Assembly (NCBI GenBank): GCA_934541015.1
Contig: CAKTDC010000006.1
Coordinates: 38,688 to 102,687 of the forward strand
Direction: 5' to 3'
Source: an uncultured Luteimonas sp.
GTDB lineage: Bacteria; Pseudomonadota; Gammaproteobacteria; Xanthomonadales; Xanthomonadaceae
Length of the DNA: 64,000 bases
Notes under the pieces: generated by a model
Database searches by the model: none
Seen by the model: only the letters and a program-made list of their open reading frames with translations
Told to the model about the DNA's origin: nothing
Shown: one piece after another, positions 29,232-36,811 of the stretch
Numbering within the stretch: position 1 is the first letter of the stretch
How the letters are laid out: the number at the start of each line of letters is the position of its first letter
Position numbers and translations under genes: made by a program

Positions 29232-29932
29232 GCCGCGGCCTCCGCGTGCTCGGGGTGCAGCTCGCCGTCGCGGATGATGTAGGTGCGGTCGGCGTGGGCG
29301 GCGACCTCGGCGTCGTGGGTGATGAGCACCACGGTGTGGCCCTCGTCGCGCAGGCGCTTGAACAGGGCCAGGATCTCCTCGCCGGTCTTCGAATCGAGCG
29401 CGCCGGTGGGCTCGTCGGCCAGCAGCAGCGGCGGACGGTTGACCAGGGCGCGGGCGATCGCCACGCGCTGCTGCTGGCCGCCGGACATCTCGTTCGGGCG
29501 ATGCCCCATGCGGTCGCCCAGGCCCACCGCCTCCAGCACCCCGGCGGCCATGCGCTCGCGCTCGCCGTGCGGGACCCGTGCGTAGGACAGCGGCATGGCC
29601 ACGTTCTCCAGCGCGGTCATGCGCGGCAGCAGGTGGAAGCTCTGGAAGACAAAGCCGATCTTGTCCCGGCGCAGGGCGGCCAGCTCCTCGGCGTCGAGGG
29701 TCGACACGTCGACGCCGTCGCAGCGGTAGCTTCCGCTGGTCGGCGTGTCCAGGCAGCCGACCAGGTTCATCAGCGTCGACTTGCCCGAGCCCGACGCCCC
29801 CATGATGGCCACGAAGGCGCCGTGCTCGATGCGCAGGTCGCAGTCCCGCAGCGCCACCACCTCGGCCTCGGTGCCGGCGCTGTAGACCTTGCCCAGGCCG
29901 CGGGTCTCGATGATCGGGACGGCCGGGTTCAT
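29228..29932 (-). CDS. MacB-type ABC transporter ATP-binding protein
   Basis: A 234-residue ATPase subunit of the LolD/MacB group. It has Walker [10 protein letters not shown], the Q-loop region [18 protein letters not shown], the signature [15 protein letters not shown], Walker [13 protein letters not shown] and the H-loop [10 protein letters not shown]. In E. coli MacB the ATPase and permease are fused; here they are separate genes that overlap. ATG at 29932 overlaps the stop of the membrane fusion protein gene. Confidence 0.95.
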   Translation of the reverse strand: MNPAVPIIETRGLGKVYSAGTEAEVVALRDCDLRIEHGAFVAIMGASGSGKSTLMNLVGCLDTPTSGSYRCDGVDVSTLDAEELAALRRDKIGFVFQSFHLLPRMTALENVAMPLSYARVPHGERERMAAGVLEAVGLGDRMGHRPNEMSGGQQQRVAIARALVNRPPLLLADEPTGALDSKTGEEILALFKRLRDEGHTVVLITHDAEVAAHADRTYIIRDGELHPEHAEAAA

Positions 29933-31437
29933 CGCGCCGCGCGCTCCCCGGTGATCAGGACGTCGCCGACCTGCACGTTGCCGGAAATCTCGGTCGAGGT
30001 GCCGTCGGTGGCGCCCACGCGCACCAGCACCGGCTCCGGGGAGCCGGCAGCCAGGCGGTAGACGGTGGCACGGGTGGCGCCCACCAGGCTCGCGACCGCG
30101 GCATCCCAGCGCGTGGCCTGCTCCTGGCCGAGGCTGGCGCGGAACGCGGCGAAGTCCTCGCGATTGCGCTGCAGCATGCGCTGGCGCAGCTGCGAGGCCA
30201 TCGCCGCCGACGGCCCGCCGCCACCGCCCGGCGGGCCGAAGCCGGGCGGGCCGCCCTGGCCGGTCCGCGGCGCGGCCTCGCGCGCCTGCTGGCGCGCCTG
30301 GATCGCCGCGATCGCCTCGTCGAACGCCGCCTGCTGCTCCGCGGACAGCCCCAGGCCCGAGGCCTCGCGCCGCAGGTCGTCGGCCAGCCCGGCGCCGGCG
30401 CCGCGCTGGGGCGCGGCCGCCGGCCCGCCCGCGGCGGTGGTGGGCTTGTAGCGCAGCGCGGCGTTGGACACCTTGAGCACGCCGTCGCGGCGGCTGACCT
30501 CGATCTCGGCGTTCACCGTCAGCCCCGGCAGCAGGGTGCCGTCGCTGTTGTCCACGGTGACCACCACCGGATAGGTGACCACGTTGCTGGTGTTGGTCGC
30601 GCTCAGCCGCACCTGGTCGACCACGCCCGAGAACTGGCGGTTGGCGAAGGCGTCGGCGGTGAAGCTGACCCGCTGGCCGGCGTGGACCTGGCCGATGTCG
30701 GCCTCGTCCACGGCCAGCTCGATCTTCATCTGCGACAGGTCCTCGGCGATGGTGAACAGCTCCGGCGCCTGCAGGCTGGCGGCCACGGTCTGGCCGGCCT
30801 CGATGGTGCGGGTCAGCACCACGCCGTCCACCGGCGAGCGGATCACGGTGCGCTCGAGGTTGATGCGCGTGGTCTGGGTCGATGCCGTCTGCTGGTTGAT
30901 CTGCGCCTGCGCCGAGTTCACCTGGGCACGGGCCTGTTCGAGCGCGGCGCGGGCCAGGTCGATGTCGCTGCGCGAGACCAGCTGGCGTTCGCCGAGCTCG
31001 GCCTTGCGCCGGTAGTCGAGTTCGGCGTTCCTGAGACTGGCCTGGGCCTGGGCCAGGCTGGCGCGGGCGCTGGCGATCTGCGCCGAGCCCTGCTCGATCT
31101 GGGCCTGGTAGCTGCTCGGGTCGATCTTCGCGATCACCTGGCCGCGTTCGACCTTGTCGTTGAAATCGACCAGCACCTCGGTCACCTGGCCGGAGATCTG
31201 GCTGCCCACGACCACGGTCGAGATCGCGCTCAGGGTGCCGGTGGCGGAGATGGCCACGCGGATGTCGCCCTGCTCCACCTCCACCGTGCGCCAGGCCGAT
31301 TCGCCGGCGTCCTTGCGCCCCTTCAGGAAGAACCAGCCGCCGGCGACGACCGCCACGGCGACAAGGGCGGCGACGATGCCGATCGGAAAACGGCGGCGGG
31401 CGGGGGGTCTGCTGGTCATACGCGGCTTTCTGCTCAT
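29929..31437 (-). CDS. MacA-like periplasmic membrane fusion protein with a helical insert
   Basis: A 502-residue HlyD/MacA-family adaptor: an N-terminal membrane anchor (IGIVAALVAVAVVAGGWFFL), a lipoyl half (AISATGTLSAISTVVVGSQISGQV), a coiled-coil hairpin (residues about 105-180), the second lipoyl half (TVIRSPVDGVVLTRTIEAGQTV) and beta-barrel segments. After about residue 330 the usual C-terminal domain is interrupted by about 120 residues. That insert contains a Gly/Pro-rich spacer (PPGFGPPGGGGG) and LTXXQ-like helical stretches (LSAEQQAAFDEAIAAIQARQQ), before the fold resumes with VYRLAAGSPEPVLVRVGATDG. ATG at 31437 is used; 31419 is the alternative. Confidence 0.9.
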   Translation of the reverse strand: MSRKPRMTSRPPARRRFPIGIVAALVAVAVVAGGWFFLKGRKDAGESAWRTVEVEQGDIRVAISATGTLSAISTVVVGSQISGQVTEVLVDFNDKVERGQVIAKIDPSSYQAQIEQGSAQIASARASLAQAQASLRNAELDYRRKAELGERQLVSRSDIDLARAALEQARAQVNSAQAQINQQTASTQTTRINLERTVIRSPVDGVVLTRTIEAGQTVAASLQAPELFTIAEDLSQMKIELAVDEADIGQVHAGQRVSFTADAFANRQFSGVVDQVRLSATNTSNVVTYPVVVTVDNSDGTLLPGLTVNAEIEVSRRDGVLKVSNAALRYKPTTAAGGPAAAPQRGAGAGLADDLRREASGLGLSAEQQAAFDEAIAAIQARQQAREAAPRTGQGGPPGFGPPGGGGGPSAAMASQLRQRMLQRNREDFAAFRASLGQEQATRWDAAVASLVGATRATVYRLAAGSPEPVLVRVGATDGTSTEISGNVQVGDVLITGERAAR

Positions 31438-31537
31438 GGTCAGACTGGACTAACGCGCGCGCGGCCATGCAGTTGACAGCCCGGGCGGCGGAGCCCGAAG
31501 CCCGGGGGAACCGTTCAGCAGCGGGGCCGCCCCGGCC

Positions 31538-32833
31538 TCAGGCGGCCTGGACGGAGCGAAGCCGGATGGTGGCGCGGGTGCCCTCGCCGGGGATGCTGTC
31601 CAGCTCAACGGGCCAGCCGAAGCGGTCGCCGAGCCGGTAGACGATGTTGAGCCCGATGCCCTTGCCGGAGGGCTGGAACTGGTCGGCCCGGTAGAACGGT
31701 TCGTGGACGCGGCCGAGCACTTCCGGGCTCATGCCGATGCCGGTGTCGCGGATCACGATCCGGTCCTCCCCCACCTCCACCTCGACGCTGCCGGCTTCGG
31801 TGAAGTCGGCCGCGTTCTGCAGCAGATGGTCGAGCATCACCGCCAGCACCCGCGGCGGCGCGTGCAGCCTGGGCGAGGCGGTGCCCACGATCCGCAGGTC
31901 GATCGCCTTGTCCCGCAGCCGCGGGCGCGCCTTCTCGACCTGTTCCTCGACGATCTCGCGGACGTCGAACTCCTCGCTGATCGGCGCGATTCCCTGCTCC
32001 CTGGCCAGGATCAGGAAGGCGTCGACCAGCGCTTCCATGTCCTGCCCGGCGCGCTGGATGCGCAGCAGCGAGCGTTCGGCGTGCGCGGGCATCGCCGGAT
32101 CGCTGCGCAGCATGTCGACGGCGACCCGGACCACGGTCAGCGGCGTGCGCAGCTCGTGGCTGGCGTCGCGGGTGAAATCGCGCTCGCGCTGGACGAACTC
32201 GCGGGTGCGCTGGCCCAGGCCGCGCAGCGCCGCGACCAGCCGCGACACCTCGCGGCTCGATTCCACCGCGAAAGGCTCCAGTGCCTGCATGTCCGCGGTG
32301 CCCGGGTGCCACTGCGCCACGGCCTGCGCCAGCCGGTCCACCGGGCTGACCATGCGCTGCGCCGCCCGGTGGGTGCGCCAGGCGGTGATGAACAGCACCG
32401 CCAGGGCGAACAGCGTGGTGGCGACGCCGGTCAGGGTCGCCACCCGCTCCATCAGCGCGAAGGACATCGCCAGGTAGAGGCGGCCGTCGTCTGCATCCCG
32501 GACCAGGATCCTGCGTCCGTCGTCCAGCCGGCCGACGCCGGGCGGCAGCGCGCGGATGGCGTCGGGCGGCAGATCGCCCGCCAGCCGCGGATGGCCGCTG
32601 CTGGCGTCGGGCACGTACCAGGCCGAGACCTGCAGCCCGCGCGGCAGCGGGAATGCCGGGTCGGCCGCCTGGCTGGCCAGGTAGCTGTCGGCCTCGAGCT
32701 CGAGCCTCTCGACCGCCACGCGGTTGGCCACGAACAGGCCGATGGCGTAGACGCCCACGACGATCGCCAGTCCGCCCAGCAGCGCCTGCCGCTGGATGAC
32801 GTGGCGCAGCTTCCACGGAAGTCCCTGCGGCAT
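31538..32833 (-). CDS. Two-component sensor histidine kinase
   Basis: A 431-residue inner-membrane kinase with two membrane helices (LLGGLAIVVGVYAIGLFV and LTGVATTLFALAVLFITAW) flanking a roughly 110-residue periplasmic sensor, followed by a HAMP-like linker. A HisKA domain with the phospho-acceptor in FTRDASHELRTPL and an HATPase_c domain (N-box LLQNAADFT, G1 IRDTGIGMSP, G2 GKGIGLNIVYRL) complete it. It follows the response regulator gene by 13 bp and precedes the MacAB-like genes by 100 bp on the same strand. It therefore probably senses an envelope signal or an efflux substrate. The ligand is unknown. Confidence 0.94.
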   Translation of the reverse strand: MPQGLPWKLRHVIQRQALLGGLAIVVGVYAIGLFVANRVAVERLELEADSYLASQAADPAFPLPRGLQVSAWYVPDASSGHPRLAGDLPPDAIRALPPGVGRLDDGRRILVRDADDGRLYLAMSFALMERVATLTGVATTLFALAVLFITAWRTHRAAQRMVSPVDRLAQAVAQWHPGTADMQALEPFAVESSREVSRLVAALRGLGQRTREFVQRERDFTRDASHELRTPLTVVRVAVDMLRSDPAMPAHAERSLLRIQRAGQDMEALVDAFLILAREQGIAPISEEFDVREIVEEQVEKARPRLRDKAIDLRIVGTASPRLHAPPRVLAVMLDHLLQNAADFTEAGSVEVEVGEDRIVIRDTGIGMSPEVLGRVHEPFYRADQFQPSGKGIGLNIVYRLGDRFGWPVELDSIPGEGTRATIRLRSVQAA

Positions 32834-32846
32834 GGCGGCGGCCGGC

Positions 32847-33554
32847 TCAGCCCGGGGTCTGGGCGATATCGGCGATGCGATAGCCCGCGCTCTGCACCGT
32901 GTGCAGCAGCGGGGTGTCGTAGGGCTTGTCGATGATCTTGCGCAGGTTGTAGAGGTGGCTGCGCAGGGTGTCCGAGTCGGGCAGGCTGTTGCCCCAGATC
33001 TCGCGTTCGATCTCCTGGCGGTTGACCACGCGCGGCGACTCGCGCATCAGGATGGTCAACAGCTTCATGCCGATGGGGGAGAGCTGCAGTTCCTGGCCGC
33101 TGCGGGTGGCGCGCATGCTGGCCGGGTCGAGCACCAGGTCGGCGACCTTGAGCACTTCGGCGCCGACCTGGCGGCGCTCGCGCCGGATGAGGGCGCGCAG
33201 GCGGGCCTCCAGTTCCTGGATGGCGAAGGGTTTGGTCAGGTAGTCGTCGGCGCCCGAGGACAGGCCGGTGAGCTTCTCGTCCAGCGTGTCGCGGGCGGTC
33301 AGCATGAGCACCGGCGTGGACTTGCGGGCTTCCTCGCGCAGGCGCTTGCAGACCTCGACGCCGTCGAGGCGTGGCAGCATGAGGTCGAGCACGATCACGT
33401 CGTAGCTGTTTTCCAGGGCGAGCCGGTAGCCTTCGAGGCCGTCCGAGGCATAGTCCACCTCGAACCCGCGGCCCTCCAGGTATTCACCGACCATCTCCGA
33501 AATGTTGCGGTTGTCCTCCACGATGAGGACCAGACCCCCTGTCTCCTGTCCCAT
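32847..33554 (-). CDS. OmpR-family response regulator
   Basis: A 235-residue DNA-binding response regulator. The receiver domain has VLIVEDNRNISEM (acidic pocket), phospho-acceptor Asp in VIVLDLMLPRLDG, the conserved Thr in MLTARD and Lys in YLTKPF. A C-terminal winged helix (QLSPIGMKLLTILMRESPRVVNRQEI ... SHLYNLRKIID) follows. ATG at 33554 is chosen because it starts just before the first beta strand. It is the first gene of the five-gene run regulator-kinase-adaptor-ATPase-permease and likely controls the operon and itself. Confidence 0.95.
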   Translation of the reverse strand: MGQETGGLVLIVEDNRNISEMVGEYLEGRGFEVDYASDGLEGYRLALENSYDVIVLDLMLPRLDGVEVCKRLREEARKSTPVLMLTARDTLDEKLTGLSSGADDYLTKPFAIQELEARLRALIRRERRQVGAEVLKVADLVLDPASMRATRSGQELQLSPIGMKLLTILMRESPRVVNRQEIEREIWGNSLPDSDTLRSHLYNLRKIIDKPYDTPLLHTVQSAGYRIADIAQTPG

Positions 33555-34056
33555 GCGCACTGTGCTCCTGCCTGCCGTCGCGGCGTGATCTTCAACTTTG
33601 TGAAGACTGCAATGGTAGCCATGCAGGGCGCGTGAAGAAGCCCGCCGCCGCATGAACGCCAGGAAGACTCCCCGCGTCGGCCGGGAGGACCTGGCGCCCT
33701 GCCGCCCCGGGGTCGCTCGACGCTCGGCGAGCCGGCCCGAACGGGCTTCGGAAGGATGCCGCATCCCGCCGGCCGGGGATCTTCTCCCAGGCGGGGGAAT
33801 CGCAAGAGCGAAGCTGGCTCCGGGCTTGCGGACGAGGGCCGCCCCGGGGCCGCGGCTTGCTCCCATGCCGGCACGCTGCGGCCTGCCGCGCAAGCGGTCC
33901 GTCCTCACTTCCGGTCTTCGGAAGGACGCCGCGTCCTGCCGGCCGTGGATCGCTCTTCGCTCGGTCAGCCCCGCTCCGCCCCAGGGCGCGGCGCCCGTAT
34001 CGCGCCGGCCCGTCAGGCCTTAGGATGCGCGCAGCCCAGCCCCGGAACGCGCCGAC
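33555..34056. other. 500-bp gene-free region with degenerate dispersed repeats
   Basis: No gene is supported between the response regulator and the DUF486 gene. The region is built from short GC-rich modules that recur elsewhere. Positions 33780-33864 match the reverse complement of 52435-52522, and 33748-33762 plus 33906-33946 match 52396-52436. The promoter of the two-component operon must also lie here, on the minus strand above 33554. Confidence 0.75.
33780..33864 (+). repeat. Dispersed repeat module B (first copy)
   Basis: An 85-bp stretch sharing TTCTCCC, GGGGGAATCGCAAGAGC, CGGGCTTGCGGAC and GCTTGCTCCC with the opposite strand of 52435-52522. Similarity was judged by eye. The copies lie in unrelated intergenic regions about 19 kb apart, so this is a dispersed intergenic repeat, now decaying. 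Confidence 0.75.
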
Positions 34057-34404
34057 ATGCCCGCCCTGATCGACCGGCTGATGCCCGTTGGCCTGCTGCT
34101 GGTGTCCAACGTCTTCATGACGTTCGCCTGGTACGGGCACCTGAAATACCGCTCGGCGCCGCTGCTGGCGGTGATCGTCGCGAGCTGGGGCATCGCCTTC
34201 TTCGAATACTGCCTGGCGGTGCCGGCCAACCGCTTCGGCAGCGCGATCTACTCGGCACCGCAGCTCAAGGGCATGCAGGAAGTGATCACCCTGCTGGTTT
34301 TCGCCGGTTTCTCGGCCTGGTACCTGGGGCAACCGCTGAAGTGGAACCACTGGGCCGGGTTCGCGCTGATCGCGGTGGCCGCCTGGCTGATTTTCCTGGA
34401 GTAG
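34057..34404 (+). CDS. DUF486-family small membrane protein
   Basis: A 115-residue protein with four predicted helices and the DUF486 pattern (SNVFMTFAWYGHLK, WGIAFFEYCLAVPANRFGS, QLKGMQEVITLLVFAGFSAWYLGQPLKWNHWAGF). DUF486 proteins look like half-size drug/metabolite transporters (EamA/SMR clan) and may work as dimers; the substrate is unknown. It stands alone between a repeat-rich gap and the convergent mazG gene. Confidence 0.93.
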   Translation: MPALIDRLMPVGLLLVSNVFMTFAWYGHLKYRSAPLLAVIVASWGIAFFEYCLAVPANRFGSAIYSAPQLKGMQEVITLLVFAGFSAWYLGQPLKWNHWAGFALIAVAAWLIFLE

Positions 34405-34432
34405 GCGCGGCGGGCCACCGCCGTCGGCGTCG

Positions 34433-34458
34433 CCGGGGAAGCATGCGGAATTCCCCGG
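34433..34458. terminator. Hairpin between convergent DUF486 and mazG genes
   Basis: A perfect 8-bp stem CCGGGGAA/TTCCCCGG with a 10-base loop sits in the 63-bp gap between the two convergent stops. It could terminate transcription from both sides. There is no T-run after it, so it would be a non-canonical terminator if functional. Confidence 0.35.
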
Positions 34459-34467
34459 AATGGCCGA

Positions 34468-35316
34468 TCAGCGATCCTGGCTGGCCAGGACCGCCTTGGC
34501 GCGCTGCCAGCGGGCTTCCTGTGCCTCCAGAGGCAGATCCGCCAGGGCAACGCCCTCGGCATCGGCCATCGCTTCCATGGTGCGGAAGCGGCGCTCGAAC
34601 TTGAGGTTGGCGCCGCGCAGCGCGGTGCCGACGTCGATGCCCGCATGCCTGGCCAGGTTCGCGGCCACGAACAGCAGGTCGCCGATCTCGTCCTGCAGCC
34701 GCGCACGCGCCGCGGGATCGTCCGGAGCCGCCGCCAGCGCGTCGAATTCGGCCTGGACCTCTCCGGTCTCCTCGCGCAGCTTGTCGAGCACCGGCTGCGG
34801 ACCCGGCCAGTCGAAGCCCACGCGCGCGGCGCGGTTCTGCAGCTTCACCGCCCGCTGCCACTCGGGCAGGCCGCGCGGAACGCCGGCCAGGGCGGAGCGA
34901 TCCTGCTCGCCGGCCGCCTCGCGCTCGGCGCGCTTGATGGCATCCCAGTCCGCCGCCTGCGCCGCGGCGTCCCCGGGCGCGGCCTCGCCGAACACGTGCG
35001 GGTGCCGGCGCACCATTTTGTCGCAGATCGCCGCGACCACGTCGGGGAACGCGAACGCGCCCTGTTCCTCGGCCATGCGCGCATGGAACACCACCTGCAG
35101 CAGCAGGTCCCCCAGTTCGTCCTTCAGCGCCGGCAGATCGCCGCGGTCGATGGCGTCGGCGACCTCGTAGGCTTCCTCGATCGTGTACGGCGCGATCGTC
35201 GAGAAGTCCTGCGCGAGATCCCAGGGGCAGCCGCCGACCGGCGCCCGCAGGCGGGCCATGATCTGCAGCAGCCGGCGGATGTCAGCAGCCGGGGCCGGAG
35301 TCGGGTTTCCTGTCAT
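34468..35316 (-). CDS. mazG: Nucleoside triphosphate pyrophosphohydrolase MazG
   Basis: House-cleaning enzyme hydrolysing canonical and damaged NTPs to NMP and pyrophosphate. The 282-residue protein has two MazG helical domains. The N-terminal one starts LRAPVGGCPWDLAQDFSTIAPYTIEEAYEVADAI with ELGDLLLQVVFHARMAEE. The C-terminal one shows REETGEVQAEFDAL, DEIGDLLFVAANLARH and LRGANLKFERRFRTME. The acidic metal-binding clusters (EExxE, ExxD) are intact in both. The length is normal. Confidence 0.96.
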   Translation of the reverse strand: MTGNPTPAPAADIRRLLQIMARLRAPVGGCPWDLAQDFSTIAPYTIEEAYEVADAIDRGDLPALKDELGDLLLQVVFHARMAEEQGAFAFPDVVAAICDKMVRRHPHVFGEAAPGDAAAQAADWDAIKRAEREAAGEQDRSALAGVPRGLPEWQRAVKLQNRAARVGFDWPGPQPVLDKLREETGEVQAEFDALAAAPDDPAARARLQDEIGDLLFVAANLARHAGIDVGTALRGANLKFERRFRTMEAMADAEGVALADLPLEAQEARWQRAKAVLASQDR

Positions 35317-35416
35317 TCACCCGAAGCCCTTGCCGGGCCGGGGGAGGTCGACTCCCTTCCCGGTGTTCGCGGGCTCCGGGCCGGATTGCCCGGGGCGTAG
35401 CCCTGCCTGCACCCGC

Positions 35417-36220
35417 TCACAGCCAGTCGCGCCACGGCAGCGCCGGGTCGCCCAGCGCGATGAAATCGCCGTTGAGCAGGCTGTCGCGCCGGTTGTAGCG
35501 GAACGGCCGGCCCTGCGGATCGAGCAGCGCACCGCCGGCCGCCTCCAGGATCGCCTGTCCCGACGCGGTGTCCCACTCGCTGGTGGGCGCGAAGCGCGGA
35601 TACACGTCCATCGCGCCTTCGGCCAGCTGGCAGAACTTGAGCGACGAGCCCATGCCGATCGATTCGGTCCGGCCGATCCGGGCCATCAGCGCCGCCGTGC
35701 GCGGATCCAGGTGCGAGCGGCTGGCGGCCACGCGCAGCGGCGCGACGGCCGGCGCGCGCACGCGGATCGGCGCATCGTGGTCGCCATCGCGCCGGAACGC
35801 GCCCTCGCCCGGGACTCCGTGCCACACCGTCCCGGTCACCGGCGCCAGGATCAGCCCGAACACAGGCACGCCGTCGTCGACCAGGGCGATGTTGATGGCG
35901 AATTCGCCGTTGCGCTTGACGAACTCGCGGGTGCCGTCGAGCGGATCGACCACCCACAGGCGCCGCCAGGACAGGCGTTCGGCGGTCGCGACGGTGTGCG
36001 CCGATTCCTCCGACAGCACCGGGATCTCCGGCGCCAGCGCCTGCAGGCCGGCGAGGATGCAGCGGTGCGAGGCCATGTCCGCCTCGGTCAGGGGACTGGC
36101 GTCGGCCTTGCGCTCCACGGCGAAATCCTCGCCGTAGATCTCGAGGATCCTGCCCGCCGCCTGGCGCGCGACCGCGATGACGCCCTCGCGCAGGGCCTGG
36201 TCGACCGGGCGCTCAGCCAT
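35417..36220 (-). CDS. cysQ: 3'(2'),5'-bisphosphate nucleotidase CysQ
   Basis: Lithium-sensitive, magnesium-dependent phosphatase that removes the 3' phosphate of PAP formed in sulfate assimilation. The 267-residue protein has the inositol-monophosphatase-fold metal motifs SEES, WVVDPLDGTREFVKRNGEFAINIAL and EWDTASGQAILEAAGGAL, plus the CysQ-like FCQLAEGAMDVYPRFAPTSEW. ATG at 36220 is used; 36226 is an equally placed in-frame ATG. The start lies inside the end of nudE, so the two genes overlap and are probably co-translated. Confidence 0.94.
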   Translation of the reverse strand: MAERPVDQALREGVIAVARQAAGRILEIYGEDFAVERKADASPLTEADMASHRCILAGLQALAPEIPVLSEESAHTVATAERLSWRRLWVVDPLDGTREFVKRNGEFAINIALVDDGVPVFGLILAPVTGTVWHGVPGEGAFRRDGDHDAPIRVRAPAVAPLRVAASRSHLDPRTAALMARIGRTESIGMGSSLKFCQLAEGAMDVYPRFAPTSEWDTASGQAILEAAGGALLDPQGRPFRYNRRDSLLNGDFIALGDPALPWRDWL

Positions 36221-36773
36221 GGCCATGACGCTCGCGGCGCAGGTATTCGCGCGCGGCATACAGCGCGGCGATCGAGCGGCCCTCGGAGAAGTCCTCGCGC
36301 ATCGCCAGATCGTCGAGCCGGTCGAGCCGCCACGGCAGCACTTCCAGCTCTTCGGGCTCGTCGCCCGGCAGCCGCTCGGGGTAGAGATCGCGGGCGAGCA
36401 CCACCGTGGTCTGGTGGCTCATGTACACCGGCGCCAGGGTCAGCGAGCGCACCGCGTCCAGCCGGCGGGCGCCGTAGCCGGCCTCCTCCTTCAGCTCGCG
36501 GTCGGCCGCCTGCAGCGCGGTCTCGCCGGCATCGATCCGGCCCTTGACCAGGCCCAGCTCGTAGCGGTGCAGCCCGGCCGCGTATTCGCGCACCAGCAGC
36601 ACGGTGTCCTCGTCGATCAGCGGCACCACCGCCACCGCGCCGTGGCCGCGGCCGCGCAGCCGCTCGAACAGCCGGCGCTCGCCGTTGCTGAACTCCAGGT
36701 CCAGGCGTTCGAGGCGGTAGGGGCCGGCGTCATGCTCGGTGACGCCATGGATGGTCGGCAGGCGGCGGCTCAT
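36213..36773 (-). CDS. nudE: ADP-compound hydrolase NudE (Nudix)
   Basis: Nudix hydrolase of 186 residues acting on ADP-ribose, Ap3A and NADH in E. coli. The Nudix box is complete: GRIDAGETALQAADRELKEE followed by AGYG. VREYAAGLHRYELGLVKG before it and LAPVYMSHQTTVVLARDLYPERL after it are typical of NudE. It overlaps cysQ at its 3' end. The ATG is 38 bp from the divergent bioA start, so both promoters share a very short region. Confidence 0.93.
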   Translation of the reverse strand: MSRRLPTIHGVTEHDAGPYRLERLDLEFSNGERRLFERLRGRGHGAVAVVPLIDEDTVLLVREYAAGLHRYELGLVKGRIDAGETALQAADRELKEEAGYGARRLDAVRSLTLAPVYMSHQTTVVLARDLYPERLPGDEPEELEVLPWRLDRLDDLAMREDFSEGRSIAALYAAREYLRRERHGHG

Positions 36774-36811
36774 GCTGCCGCCCCGGACGGGTCGCGGGCG
36801 ATAATGGGGGA

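Noticed and set aside
34643..35400. Plus-strand frames opposite mazG
   Set aside because: Shadow of mazG; the minus-strand protein has two complete MazG domains.
36800..36805. GATAAT as a -10 box for bioA
   Set aside because: It ends only 6 bp before the ATG, leaving no room for a leader unless the mRNA is leaderless; the stretch is better read as part of the ribosome-binding region.
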